A program made the position numbers and the translations under genes. DNA of 64,000 nt. Source: JBFAPK01 sp040676675 (lineage in GTDB: Bacteria > Actinomycetota > Actinomycetes > Mycobacteriales > Micromonosporaceae). Each line of letters begins with the position of its first letter. Positions within the stretch are counted from its first letter, which is position 1. Below are positions 50,260 to 59,235 of this stretch, piece after piece. The notes below the pieces were generated by a model. It saw only the letters and a program-made list of their open reading frames with translations. It was not told where the DNA came from and did not search any database. Location: positions 1 through 64,000 of the forward strand of contig NZ_JBFAPK010000036.1 in assembly GCF_040676675.1 (NCBI RefSeq). Reading direction: 5' to 3'.

Positions 50260-50826
50260 GTGGACAGGTCGGAGCTGCTGGTGCATCCCGTACGGCTGCG
50301 AATCGTGCACGCCATGTCGGGCGGCCGGACCCTCACCACCGCCCAGCTCTGCGCCCGGCTCCCCGACGTCTCCAAGGCCAGCGTCTACCGCCACGTCGGG
50401 CTGCTCGCCGACGCGGGCGTCCTGGAGGTCGAGGGCGAGCAGCGGGTGCGCGGCGCCGTCGAGCGGCGGTACCGGCTGCGCCGCGAGCGCGCCGTGATCG
50501 ACGCCGAGCGGGCGGCCTCGGCCACCCCGGAGGACCACCGGCGCATCTTCGCCGTGGCGATGACCACGCTGATCGCCGAGTTCAACGCCTACCTGGAGCG
50601 CGGGGGCGCCGACCCGGTCGCCGACGCGGTCGGCTACCGGCAGCACGCGATCTGGCTCAGCCCCGGGGAGCGCGACGAGCTGATCGACGGTCTGCGCCGC
50701 GCGATCGTGGCGCAGCTCGGCAACGCGCCGGGCCCGGAGCGCCGGCCGTACCTGCTCAGCCCGATCCTCTTCCCGATCGAGGAGCCACCGGCGGAGCCGC
50801 CCGGGGAGTCCGCGCCCGGGAAGTGA
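50260..50826 (+). CDS. Winged-helix regulator (ArsR-like)
   Basis: A 188-residue protein. The winged helix (VHPVRLRIVHAMSGGRTLTT, LPDVSKASVYRHVGLLADAG) is in the first 75 residues; a helical C-terminal domain follows. No metal-binding cysteines, so it is not a metal sensor. GTG start just after an operator-like dyad. Probably regulates the divergent hydrolase. Confidence 0.85.
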   Translation: MDRSELLVHPVRLRIVHAMSGGRTLTTAQLCARLPDVSKASVYRHVGLLADAGVLEVEGEQRVRGAVERRYRLRRERAVIDAERAASATPEDHRRIFAVAMTTLIAEFNAYLERGGADPVADAVGYRQHAIWLSPGERDELIDGLRRAIVAQLGNAPGPERRPYLLSPILFPIEEPPAEPPGESAPGK

Positions 50827-50970
50827 GATGGCCCACGCCCGCAGGCGTACGGACGCGGACTTCCCGGGCGAACCCGTGGTCGGCCGCGCGCGGACGCGTC
50901 AGGGTTGGACCCGCCCGGCCGGAGCGCGGGCGGGCGAAGCACCGGCGCGAGGGCCGAGCGAGGGGGCGGG

Positions 50971-51879
50971 ATGCCGCAGGACGGGACGTTCGTCCGTAGT
51001 CGCCTGGCGGAGCGGGCGCTGCCGTCGCAGCGGCTGATCTCCAGCGACGGGCTGGGCTGGCGTACGCTGCTGGCCCGCTCGTACCGCGACCCGGCGCGGA
51101 CCGAGGCGTTCAGCACCGCCCAGTCCCCCGACCTGCTGGTCGTCTTCGTCGTCAGCGGCACGTACGTGATCGAGAGCCGCAAGGGACGGTTCTGGCGCCG
51201 GGCCACGTACGGCCCCGGCGCGGTCGGAGTGACCGCCCCCGGCAACGTCAGCGTGCTGCGCTGGCACTCGACCTCCACCCAGCCGCTGGAGTCGCTGCAC
51301 GTACACCTCGCCGCCGAGCTGCTGGACGAGACCTTCCAGCATCTCGGCGGTGGCGGCCAGCCGGTGCCGGACCGGTTCCCGGACACGCTGCTGCTGGAGG
51401 ATTCCCTGGTCACGGCGGCCGGGCAGATGATCGGCCGGGCGCTGCGCCACGGCGCGCCGGGGCCGTACGCGGACTCGCTGGCGCAGATGCTCGCGACCCA
51501 CCTGCTCTACCGCACCGTGCTGGAGGCGCGGCCGGTCACGCCGGCCGCCCGGCCCGCGGTGCTCGGTCCGGCGCAGCTGGGCCGGGTCACCGGATACATG
51601 CGCGAGCACCTCCGCGACGAGGTCAGCCTCGACGACCTGGCCGGGCAGGCCAACGTCAGCAAGTACCACTTCCTGCGCATGTTCACCCGGTCGACCGGCG
51701 TCACCCCGCACCGGTACCTGGTCCGGATGCGGCTGCGGCACGCGGCCGACCTGCTCCGCGACACCGACCAGACGGTGCTCCAGGTCTCGCTCGCCTGCGG
51801 CTACCGCAGCCCCGGCCAGTTCGCGGCGGCCTTCCGCCGCGAGTACGGCGTCAGCCCCTCCCGCTTCCGCGCCGGCTGA
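50971..51879 (+). CDS. AraC-family regulator
   Basis: A 302-residue regulator. The N-terminal ligand domain is beta-rich (LLVVFVVSGTYVIES); the C-terminus holds two helix-turn-helix motifs (VSLDDLAGQANVSKYHFLRM and QVSLACGYRSPGQFAAAFR). ATG 50971 follows GAGGGGG. It precedes the molybdenum hydroxylase operon on the same strand by 309 bp and may control it, though position is the only evidence. Confidence 0.9.
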   Translation: MPQDGTFVRSRLAERALPSQRLISSDGLGWRTLLARSYRDPARTEAFSTAQSPDLLVVFVVSGTYVIESRKGRFWRRATYGPGAVGVTAPGNVSVLRWHSTSTQPLESLHVHLAAELLDETFQHLGGGGQPVPDRFPDTLLLEDSLVTAAGQMIGRALRHGAPGPYADSLAQMLATHLLYRTVLEARPVTPAARPAVLGPAQLGRVTGYMREHLRDEVSLDDLAGQANVSKYHFLRMFTRSTGVTPHRYLVRMRLRHAADLLRDTDQTVLQVSLACGYRSPGQFAAAFRREYGVSPSRFRAG

Positions 51880-52188
51880 GCCGCGCGGGAACGACGGTCC
51901 GGCACCTCGCGCGCGAATGGCGATCCACGGTCCGGCACCTCGCGCGGGGACGACCCGACCCGCCGGTAGCGCAATCTTCGGTGGCCATTGCGCAATCCAC
52001 GGCGAGATCATCGGGCGCTCCACCGGTGATCCTGGCCAGGCCGGTGGCCAGCTCTACCTGTCGGAAGACGCAGCCCGGCGGGTACGCGCGCACCCCTGAC
52101 CGGGTGCCGGCGCGCCGCGAGGACCGTCGCGGCGCACCGGCACCCCCACCGGCGGCGGACCCGCCGGCGACGAAGGGGTAAGTGACCG
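51880..52188. other. Gap with direct and inverted repeats before the molybdo-operon
   Basis: A 20-bp direct repeat, ACGGTCCGGCACCTCGCGCG, occurs at 51894 and 51927. Downstream, GCGCAAT (51969-51975) pairs with ATTGCGC (51987-51993), and ATTGCGCAAT is itself a palindrome. These are likely promoter or regulator sites for the operon at 52189. No gene seen. Confidence 0.55.
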
Positions 52189-52740
52189 ATGGACCAGCGC
52201 GATCACACCGTGGGCGGCCCGCCGCCCACGCCGGACGGGGCGCGCGGCCCGGTAGCGGCGCCGGTGCGCCTGAGGGTCAACGGCGTGGACCGCGAGGTAC
52301 CGCTCGAACCGCGGGTGAGCCTGCTGGACGCGCTGCGCGAGCACCTGGGCCTGACCGGCTCGAAGAAGGGCTGCGACCAGGGCACCTGCGGCGCCTGCAC
52401 GGTCTGGGTGGACGGGCGGCGGGTGCTGGGTTGCCTGACCCTCGCGGTCACCTGCGTCGGCCGCGAGGTGACCACGATCGAGGGAATCGCCCCGGCCGAC
52501 GGGCTGCACCCGATGCAGCAGGCGTTCGTCGACCACGACGCCTTCCAGTGCGGGTACTGCACCCCGGGGCAGATCATGTCCGCCATCGCGCTGCTCGACG
52601 AGGGGCACGCGGGCGACGACGCGCAGATCGCCGAGTGGATGAGCGGCAACATCTGCCGCTGCGCGGCGTACCCGAACATCCGCGCGGCCATCCGGCAGTG
52701 CCGCGACCAGCGGGAGGGGGCCCGGGGTGCGACCGCTTAG
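52189..52740 (+). CDS. Molybdenum hydroxylase 2Fe-2S subunit (PaoA-like)
   Basis: A 183-residue small subunit. The plant-ferredoxin-type cluster uses C62, C67, C70 and C82 (GCDQGTCGACTV); the second 2Fe-2S uses C121, C124, C156 and C158 (CGYCTPG, CRCAAY). Homologue of PaoA/XdhA-type subunits that pass electrons from the molybdenum site to FAD. No twin-arginine signal, so the enzyme stays in the cytoplasm, unlike E. coli PaoABC. First gene of the operon; its end overlaps the next GTG by 14 bp. Confidence 0.92.
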   Translation: MDQRDHTVGGPPPTPDGARGPVAAPVRLRVNGVDREVPLEPRVSLLDALREHLGLTGSKKGCDQGTCGACTVWVDGRRVLGCLTLAVTCVGREVTTIEGIAPADGLHPMQQAFVDHDAFQCGYCTPGQIMSAIALLDEGHAGDDAQIAEWMSGNICRCAAYPNIRAAIRQCRDQREGARGATA

Positions 52741-53770
52741 CTACGCGCGCGCCGCCGACGTCGCCGACGCGATCGCGATGGTCTCCGCCCGTCCGGAGGC
52801 CGCGTACCTGGCCGGCGGCACCACCAAGGTCGACCTGCTGCGCCTGGGCGTGGAGGACTCCGCGCACCTGGTCGACATCAACGACCTGCCGCTGGCGGAG
52901 ATCGTCGACCGCCCCGACGGCGGCCTGCGCATCGGCGCGCTGGCCCGGATGAGCGACGTCGCCGCGCACCCCGGGGTCCGCGACCGGTTCCCCGGCATCT
53001 CGCGGGCGCTCCTGCTCGGTGCCTCCGCGCAGCTGCGCAACATGGCCTCGATGGGCGGCAACATGTGCCAGCGGGTGCGCTGCAACTACTTCCGCGACGG
53101 CGTGTCGCCGTGCAACAAGCGGGAGCCGGGCAGCGGCTGCACCGCGCTCGACGGCGCCAACCGGGGGCACGCGATCCTCGGTACCAGCGAGCACTGCATC
53201 GCCACGCACCCCTCGGACGTGGCCGTGGCGCTGGTCGCCTTCGACGCCGTACTGCACCTGGCGGGGCCGGACGGCCCGCGCAGCCTGCCGGCCGAGGAGT
53301 TCTTCCTGCTCCCCGGGGACACGCCGCAGCACGAGCACCCGCTCGCACCCGGCGAGCTGATCACCGCGATCGAGGTACCGCCCGCGCCGATCGCCCGGGG
53401 CTCGGTCTACCTGAAGTTCCGCGACCGCGAGTCGTACGAGTTCGCCCTGGTCTCGGTCGCGGCGGCGATCGAGGTGGTGGACGGGCTGGTGGCCGACGTC
53501 CGGCTGGCGCTCGGTGGGGTCGGCACCCGGCCGTGGCGGGCCCGGCGGGCCGAGGCGGCGCTGCGCGGGCGGCCGGCCGAGCCGGCCAGCTTCGCGGCGG
53601 CGGCCCGGGCCGAGCTGGCCGACGCCGTGCCGCGGCGGCACAACGCCTTCAAGATCGGATTTGCCGAACGGGCCGTCGTGCGCGGCCTGAGCACCGCGCT
53701 GGACCCCGCGACGCAACGGCCGGGAGCCGGCGACCGGGCGGTCCCGGACGGAGACGGAGGAGCGGCATGA
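52727..53770 (+). CDS. Molybdenum hydroxylase FAD subunit with inserted Fe-S site (PaoB-like)
   Basis: A 347-residue FAD subunit. The FAD phosphate loop is YLAGGTTKVDL. Between residues 114 and 157 the insertion NMCQRVRCNYFRDGVSPCNK then EPGSGC supplies C114, C119, C129, C138 and C157, the extra 4Fe-4S region seen in PaoB/4-hydroxybenzoyl-CoA-type enzymes and absent from ordinary xanthine dehydrogenase. This makes an aldehyde oxidoreductase more likely than a purine enzyme. Confidence 0.9.
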   Translation: MRPLSYARAADVADAIAMVSARPEAAYLAGGTTKVDLLRLGVEDSAHLVDINDLPLAEIVDRPDGGLRIGALARMSDVAAHPGVRDRFPGISRALLLGASAQLRNMASMGGNMCQRVRCNYFRDGVSPCNKREPGSGCTALDGANRGHAILGTSEHCIATHPSDVAVALVAFDAVLHLAGPDGPRSLPAEEFFLLPGDTPQHEHPLAPGELITAIEVPPAPIARGSVYLKFRDRESYEFALVSVAAAIEVVDGLVADVRLALGGVGTRPWRARRAEAALRGRPAEPASFAAAARAELADAVPRRHNAFKIGFAERAVVRGLSTALDPATQRPGAGDRAVPDGDGGAA

Positions 53771-56022
53771 CCACCAACATCGGCCGGCCGGTGCCCCGCG
53801 TCGACGGGCGGCAGAAGGTCACGGGCGCCGCCCGGTACACCGCCGAGACCGTGCTGCCCGGCCTGCTGCACGCCACGATCGTCGGCGCCACCATCGCCCA
53901 CGGGCGAGTCGTCGCCGTCGACACCTCGGCGGCGCGGACCGCCGACGGCGTCGTCGCCGTCTACACCCACGAGAACCTGCCGAAGATCCCCGGACAGCCG
54001 CACCTGATCCCCTCGCTCTTCGGCTTCCCCGCGCCCGGCCAGAGCCACTTCCCGCTCCAGGACGACCGGATCCACTTCGCCGGCCAACCGGTCGCCGTCG
54101 TGGTCGCGGAGGAGCACGAGCAGGCGCAGTACGCCGCCCGCCTGGTCCGGGTCGAGTACGCCCCGGAGCCCTCGATCACCACGGTCGAGCAGGGACGGGA
54201 GCAGGCGTACGAGCCGGAGCGGATCTTCGGTGGGTTCGTCCCGGCCCGTACCGAGCGGGGCGACGTGGCGGCCGGGCTGGCCGAGGCGGACGTACGGGTC
54301 GACGCCACGTACCGGCTCGCCGCCAACCACCACCACCCGATCGAGCCCTCGGCGACGGTCGCGGTCTGGGACGGCGACCAGGTCACGGTCCACGACACGA
54401 CGATGGGGATCAAGGCCACCCAGCTCACCGTCTCGGCCCTGCTCGGGCTGCACCCGACGCAGGTCCGCGTGCTCACCCGGTTCGTCGGCGGCAGCTTCGG
54501 CGCCAAGGCGATGGTCTGGCCGCACGTGGCGCTCACGGCGCACGTCGCCCGGCAGGTCGGGCGCCCGGTCAAGCTGGTGCTGACCCGGCCCCAGATGTCC
54601 GCCGCGCACGGGCACCGGGAGGCCCAGGAACACCGGGTCGCGGTGGGGGTCCGCCGCGACGGCACGCTGACCGCGATCCAGCACCAGAAGATCTCGGTCA
54701 CCTCGCCCTTCGACGACTGGGCCGAGCCGGTCGTCGGGGTCTCCTCGTCGATCTACCGCTGCGCCAACTTCTCCGGCGTGCACCGGCTGGTCCGGGGCAA
54801 CACGATGACGCCGACCTTCACCCGGGGACCGGGCGAGGCGGCCGGCATGTTCGCGCTCGAATCCACCCTGGACGAGGTCGCCGAGCGGCTCGGGATCGAC
54901 CCGGTCGAACTGCGGCTGCGCAACCTCTCGGAGACCGACCAGAACACCGGCAAGCCCTGGTCGAGCAGCGGGGTGGCGGAGTGCTTCGCCCGGGGCGCCG
55001 CCCGCTTCGGCTGGGACCCCGACCGTACGCCGCGCCGCCGCCGCGACGGGCACTGGCTGATCGGTACCGGGGTCGCCACCTCGGCCTACCCGGTCGTCTA
55101 CTCGGCCCAGGTCCAGCGGGCCCGCGCCCGCCTCTACTCCGACGGCACCGCCGTGGTGGAGACCGGCACGCAGGAGTTCGGTACCGGCGTCTCGACGGTG
55201 ATGGGGCAGGTCGCGGCGGACGCCCTCGGGCTGGCGCTGGACCGGGTCCGGTTCGAGTTCGGCGACACGAACATGCCGAACAGCAGCGCGACCGTGGGCT
55301 CCGCCGGCGCCGGCTCAATCAGCGCCGCCGTGCACCGCGCCGGCACCGCCCTGCGGGACCAGCTGGTCGGGCGGGCGGTCGCGGACCCGGGGTCGCCGCT
55401 GCACGGCGCGGCGCCGGAGTCGGTCGTCGTCACCGACGGCCGGATGGCGCTGCGCGACGACCCGGAGGTCGGCGAGACGTACGGCGAGCTGATGCACCGC
55501 GGCCTGCAGGGCGAGGTCGAGGCGATCGGCGAGTGGCGGCCGACCGGGTTCGACGCCCCGTTCGGGATGATGACCTTCGGGGCGCAGTTCGCCGAGGTCG
55601 CGGTCGACGAGGACCTGGGGCTGGTCCGGGTCCGCCGGCTGGTCGGCGCGTTCGCCCCCGGGCGGGTACTGAACCGCAGCACCGCCCGCAGCCAGCTGAT
55701 GGGCGGGATGATCTGGGGCATGGGCCAGGCGCTGCTGGAGGGCAACGAGTTCGACCCCCGGTCCGGCCGGTGGGCGAACAACGGCCTGGGCGAGTACCTG
55801 GTGGCGGTCAACGCCGACGTCCCCGAGGTGGAGATCGAACTCGTGGAGGTCGAGGACCGGCTGGTCAACCCGCTCGGGGTCAAGGGGGTGGGCGAGATCG
55901 GGCTGGTCGGCACGGCCGCCGCGATCGCCAACGCCGTGCACCACGCCACCGGCCAGCGGGTACGCGACCTGCCGATCACCGTCGAGCAGCTGCTCCCGGC
56001 CGTACCGTTCGGCGGGTCATGA
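53767..56022 (+). CDS. Molybdenum hydroxylase large subunit (PaoC-like)
   Basis: A 751-residue catalytic subunit. The Mo-pterin domains start about residue 180; FVGGSFGAKAMVWP, ETGTQEFGTG and GSAGAGSISAAV are cofactor loops, and GVKGVGEIGLVGTA near residue 710 carries the catalytic Glu of the xanthine oxidase family. ATG overlaps the FAD-subunit stop; the stop overlaps the next gene (ATGA). Subunit order matches PaoABC/YagTSR. Substrate is probably an aromatic aldehyde or a nitrogen heterocycle; sequence alone cannot decide. Confidence 0.9.
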   Translation: MTTNIGRPVPRVDGRQKVTGAARYTAETVLPGLLHATIVGATIAHGRVVAVDTSAARTADGVVAVYTHENLPKIPGQPHLIPSLFGFPAPGQSHFPLQDDRIHFAGQPVAVVVAEEHEQAQYAARLVRVEYAPEPSITTVEQGREQAYEPERIFGGFVPARTERGDVAAGLAEADVRVDATYRLAANHHHPIEPSATVAVWDGDQVTVHDTTMGIKATQLTVSALLGLHPTQVRVLTRFVGGSFGAKAMVWPHVALTAHVARQVGRPVKLVLTRPQMSAAHGHREAQEHRVAVGVRRDGTLTAIQHQKISVTSPFDDWAEPVVGVSSSIYRCANFSGVHRLVRGNTMTPTFTRGPGEAAGMFALESTLDEVAERLGIDPVELRLRNLSETDQNTGKPWSSSGVAECFARGAARFGWDPDRTPRRRRDGHWLIGTGVATSAYPVVYSAQVQRARARLYSDGTAVVETGTQEFGTGVSTVMGQVAADALGLALDRVRFEFGDTNMPNSSATVGSAGAGSISAAVHRAGTALRDQLVGRAVADPGSPLHGAAPESVVVTDGRMALRDDPEVGETYGELMHRGLQGEVEAIGEWRPTGFDAPFGMMTFGAQFAEVAVDEDLGLVRVRRLVGAFAPGRVLNRSTARSQLMGGMIWGMGQALLEGNEFDPRSGRWANNGLGEYLVAVNADVPEVEIELVEVEDRLVNPLGVKGVGEIGLVGTAAAIANAVHHATGQRVRDLPITVEQLLPAVPFGGS

Positions 56023-57083
56023 CCGGACCGGCGGCTGCCCGGGCCGAGCGGGGCGGGCCGGAGGCCGCCCAGCCCCGCACCGGGCTCGCCGGACTGGTGA
56101 TCGTCGTCGGAGTCTTCTTCCTCGTCGCGTTCGGCGCCGGCGGTGCGGAGAACTCGCTGCGGGTGGTCGGTCCGCTCGCCACCTTCGGGCTGCCGGTGGT
56201 CGCCACGATCGCCTTCTGGTGGAACGACTGGCCCGGCACCAACCTGCGGGCCGGCTGGTCGGGGCTGGTCGACACGGTCGTCGCGGTCGCCGCCGCGGTG
56301 CTGCTCACCCTGCTGGGGCAGGCCGTGGTGGGCGAGGTGGACCCCGTGGCGCTCCTGGACGCCGCGCCGGGGCCGGGGCACAGCGCCACCTTCCCGGCCA
56401 CGCTGCCGCTGGCCGCCGCCGTCTTCACCGCCATCCTCCAGCTCACCCTGGTCACCGAGGGATGGCCGGTACGGCGGCTGCCCCGGCTCCCTTCGGGTAT
56501 CGCCGCGCTGATCCTCTGCTGGCTCCTCGGCGCGGTGGTATACCTGCTCGTGGTGCACCCGCGCGGGCCGGTGCCGGGTGCCGTCTTCGGCGCCTGGCTC
56601 ACCGCCGTGGGGGTCTGGCAGGTGCTGTGTCACGTGGTGCTGCGCGGCTGGCCGCTGTCGACGATCCGGCCGGACGGCTACCGCCGGTTGGTCGGCAACG
56701 TGGCGGTCGTGGCGGCCGGCTGGGCGACGTACCTGCCGCTGCGCGCGGCCGGCTGGGAACCGGACCGGATCGGCGCAGTCGGCGGCTGCGTCATCGCCGC
56801 CGGGCTCGTCGTCGGCCTGCTCTTCGAACCGTGGCCGACCGACCGGCTGGCCCCCGCGACCGGGCGATGGGCGGTACTGGCGATCGTGGTGGCGCTCTCC
56901 GCGCTGCTCTACGGCGTGCTGTCCGCGTACGCCCGGCAGGTCGCATGGCGGCCGGGCGCGAGCGCCGACGACTGGATCACCTTCGCGGCGCTCGACGCGC
57001 TCGGCCTCGGCGTGATCCTGCACGTGGCGATCTGGCGACGCTGGCCGGTCGCCGCGGTGACCCGCGCGGCGGATCGCGCATGA
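56019..57083 (+). CDS. Integral membrane protein of the molybdo-operon
   Basis: A 354-residue protein with about ten membrane spans, rich in Val, Ala and Leu, with conserved-looking loops WWNDWPGTNLRAGWSG and RPDGYRRLVGN. It is translationally coupled to the large subunit (ATGA). I do not recognise a transporter family. Context suggests uptake of the substrate or a membrane partner for electron transfer. No heme or Fe-S motif is visible. Confidence 0.72.
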   Translation: MTGPAAARAERGGPEAAQPRTGLAGLVIVVGVFFLVAFGAGGAENSLRVVGPLATFGLPVVATIAFWWNDWPGTNLRAGWSGLVDTVVAVAAAVLLTLLGQAVVGEVDPVALLDAAPGPGHSATFPATLPLAAAVFTAILQLTLVTEGWPVRRLPRLPSGIAALILCWLLGAVVYLLVVHPRGPVPGAVFGAWLTAVGVWQVLCHVVLRGWPLSTIRPDGYRRLVGNVAVVAAGWATYLPLRAAGWEPDRIGAVGGCVIAAGLVVGLLFEPWPTDRLAPATGRWAVLAIVVALSALLYGVLSAYARQVAWRPGASADDWITFAALDALGLGVILHVAIWRRWPVAAVTRAADRA

Positions 57084-57158
57084 TGGACGGGCATCGATGA
57101 CCTTAGGACCCGACCCCGCCCGGCCGGGCGGGGCGGGCGCGACAGAGCGAGGAGAGGC

Positions 57159-57482
57159 ATGACCGAACAGCTGGACCGGGCGGCCCAGCGGCTGATCGAC
57201 GCCGCGAACGACGGCGACGTCGACGCCTTCCTGGCGGGGTTCACCGAGGACGGGGTAGTGGACGACTGGGGCCGGGAGTTCCGCGGCGCCGACGAGATCC
57301 GCGCCTGGAGCGACGCCGAGTTCATCGGCAAGCGGGTCACCCTGACCGTGGAGCGGGTCGAGCGGCGCGGCGCGGAGAGCGTCGTCGCCGCGCAGGTGGG
57401 CGGCGAGGGGTTCACCGGCCCCAGCCACTTCGCCTTCCGTACCGACGGCGACCGCGTGTCGCGCATGACGATCCGCGGGTAG
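57159..57482 (+). CDS. NTF2-like (SnoaL) protein
   Basis: A 107-residue single domain: N-terminal helix LDRAAQRLIDAANDGDVDAF followed by LAGFTEDGVVDDWGREF and a curved sheet. SnoaL-fold proteins act as isomerases, hydratases or binding proteins. In this operon it may act on the product of the hydroxylase. GAGGAGAGG lies upstream of ATG 57159. Confidence 0.85.
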   Translation: MTEQLDRAAQRLIDAANDGDVDAFLAGFTEDGVVDDWGREFRGADEIRAWSDAEFIGKRVTLTVERVERRGAESVVAAQVGGEGFTGPSHFAFRTDGDRVSRMTIRG

Positions 57483-57486
57483 CGCG

Positions 57487-58635
57487 ATGCGGGACGTACT
57501 CGACGACCTGGAGCGGTGGTGGGCCGAGGGCGAGCCGGTCGGCATGGCCACCGTCGTGGCGACCTGGCGCTCGGCGCCCCGCCCCGCCGGCGCCACCATG
57601 CTGGTCGGACCGGACGGCGCGGCCGTGGGGAGCCTCTCGGGCGGCTGCGTCGAGGGCGCCGTCTACGAGCTGGCCCGGGAGGTCGCCGGCAGCGGTACGC
57701 CCGCCGCGCAGCGGTACGGCGTCAGCGACTCCGACGCCTTCGCGGTCGGCCTGACCTGCGGCGGCATCCTCGACGTCTACGTGGAACGGGTCGACCGGGA
57801 CAGCTTCCCGCAGCTGGACGAGGTGGCCCGGTCGATCCGCGCCGGTACGCCGGTGGCGGTGGTCACCTGCGTCGCGGCGGCGACCGGGCCGGACGGCGGT
57901 GATCCCGAGGGGCGGCTCGGCCGGCGGATGCTGGTCTGGGCCGGCCGCACCGCCGGCTCGCTCGGTACCCGTCGGCTGGACGACGCGGCCACCGACGACG
58001 TACGCGGGCTGCTGGCGGCCGGCCGGACCGGTACCGTCACGTACGGCTACTCCGGCGAGCGCCGGGGCGACGAGCTGACCCTCTTCGTGGCCGCGTACGC
58101 TCCTCCGCCCCGGATGATCGTCCTCGGTGCGATCGACTTCGCCGCCGCGCTGGCCCGGGTCGGCCGATTCCTCGGCTACCGGGTCACCGTCTGCGACGCC
58201 CGGCCGGTCTTCGCCACGGCGCGCCGCTTCCCGGAGGCCGACGAGGTGGTGGTCGACTGGCCGCACCGCTACCTGCGGGCCGAGGCGGAGGCGGGCCGGC
58301 TGGACGAGCGGACCGTGGTCTGCGTGCTGACCCACGACCCGAAGTTCGACGTACCGGTGCTCCAGGTGGCGCTGCGGCTGCCGCTGGCCTACGTCGGCGC
58401 GATGGGCTCGCGGCGTACGCACGAGCAGCGGCTGGCCCAGCTGCGCGCGGCGGGGCTCGCGGAGGCCGAACTGGCCCGGCTCGCCTCCCCGCTCGGCCTC
58501 GACCTCGGCGCCCGTACGCCGGAGGAGACGGCCGTGAGCATCGCCGCCGAGCTGATCTCCGCGCGCTGGGGCGGCAGCGGGGCCCGGCTGTCGACGCTGA
58601 CCGGCCCGATCCACCACGAGGGTCCCGCCGCCTGA
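57487..58635 (+). CDS. xdhC: XdhC-family molybdenum cofactor maturation protein
   Basis: A 382-residue protein: N-terminal XdhC/CoxI domain (MATVVATWRSAPRPAGATML, GSLSGGCVEGAVY, LTCGGILDVYVE) and a C-terminal Rossmann domain (MIVLGAIDFAAAL, ARPVFATARRFPEADEVVVDWP, YVGAMGSRRT). XdhC binds molybdenum cofactor, promotes its sulfuration and delivers it to the large subunit. Starts 4 bp after the NTF2-like gene, so it belongs to the operon and supports a sulfurated Mo site in the enzyme. Confidence 0.92.
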   Translation: MRDVLDDLERWWAEGEPVGMATVVATWRSAPRPAGATMLVGPDGAAVGSLSGGCVEGAVYELAREVAGSGTPAAQRYGVSDSDAFAVGLTCGGILDVYVERVDRDSFPQLDEVARSIRAGTPVAVVTCVAAATGPDGGDPEGRLGRRMLVWAGRTAGSLGTRRLDDAATDDVRGLLAAGRTGTVTYGYSGERRGDELTLFVAAYAPPPRMIVLGAIDFAAALARVGRFLGYRVTVCDARPVFATARRFPEADEVVVDWPHRYLRAEAEAGRLDERTVVCVLTHDPKFDVPVLQVALRLPLAYVGAMGSRRTHEQRLAQLRAAGLAEAELARLASPLGLDLGARTPEETAVSIAAELISARWGGSGARLSTLTGPIHHEGPAA

Positions 58636-58727
58636 ACCACTCGGTCCCGCGCGCGGAGCCCGCACCTGCTGATTTGAGGGTTTCCGCCGGTAAGCCTGGA
58701 CAAAACCGGCAGAAGTCTCTAATTGCA

Positions 58728-58749
58728 GCTTCAATGAGAAAATTGAAGC
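58728..58749 (+). promoter_or_regulatory. Dyad abutting the DUF6194 start codon
   Basis: GCTTCAAT-GAGAAA-ATTGAAGC, a perfect 8-bp dyad ending at the base before the ATG. A likely promoter lies upstream (TGGACA about 58697, TAATTG about 58720). It could be an operator or an RNA hairpin hiding the start; no separate ribosome site is seen. Confidence 0.6.
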
Positions 58750-59235
58750 ATGCATGCCGACGAAATGAAGCGGTACATCTGCCAGACGTTCGACGGGGTC
58801 AGGGTCCTGGAGGCCGCGGGCGACACCTTCCTCCTGTACGACCCGGCGGGCGATCTTCCCCCCGAGCGGCAGCTGCCGTTCGCGACGATCATCACGGGCG
58901 ACCACCCGTACGACAGCGTGTCCAAGCTGGACCGGCCGGACACGTACCGGCTCAACATCGGGCTCACCAAGGCCACGTACACCGAGCGGTTCGGTCCCGT
59001 TCCGACGGAGCGCGACCCGGACGGCGTCTTCGCCACCGGCTTCGACTACACCGCGGCGGACCAGCTCATGCCGCACCCGATCTACGCGGGGCAGCACTGG
59101 GTCTGCGTGCTGAACCCGGGCGAGGCCACCTGGGAGACGGTCCGGACGCTGCTGGCCGAGGCGCACGCGTTCGCGGCCCGCAAGTACGCCAACCACCAGG
59201 CCCGCCGCGAGCGCGACCCGGAGCGGGCCGGGTAG
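58750..59235 (+). CDS. DUF6194 protein
   Basis: A 161-residue soluble protein of the DUF6194 family: YICQTFDGVRVLEAAGDTFL, LPFATIITGDHPYDSVS, and GQHWVCVLNPGEATWETV. A compact alpha/beta fold, often annotated as unknown; related to luciferase-like-domain or erythromycin-esterase neighbours in other genomes but with no activity assigned. The start touches the dyad just upstream. The next 268 bp lack a gene and carry palindromes. Confidence 0.8.
   Translation: MHADEMKRYICQTFDGVRVLEAAGDTFLLYDPAGDLPPERQLPFATIITGDHPYDSVSKLDRPDTYRLNIGLTKATYTERFGPVPTERDPDGVFATGFDYTAADQLMPHPIYAGQHWVCVLNPGEATWETVRTLLAEAHAFAARKYANHQARRERDPERAG

Noticed and set aside
53065..53766. Upstream extension of the large hydroxylase subunit
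   Set aside because: Overlaps the FAD subunit in another phase; the subunit similarity starts at ATG 53767.
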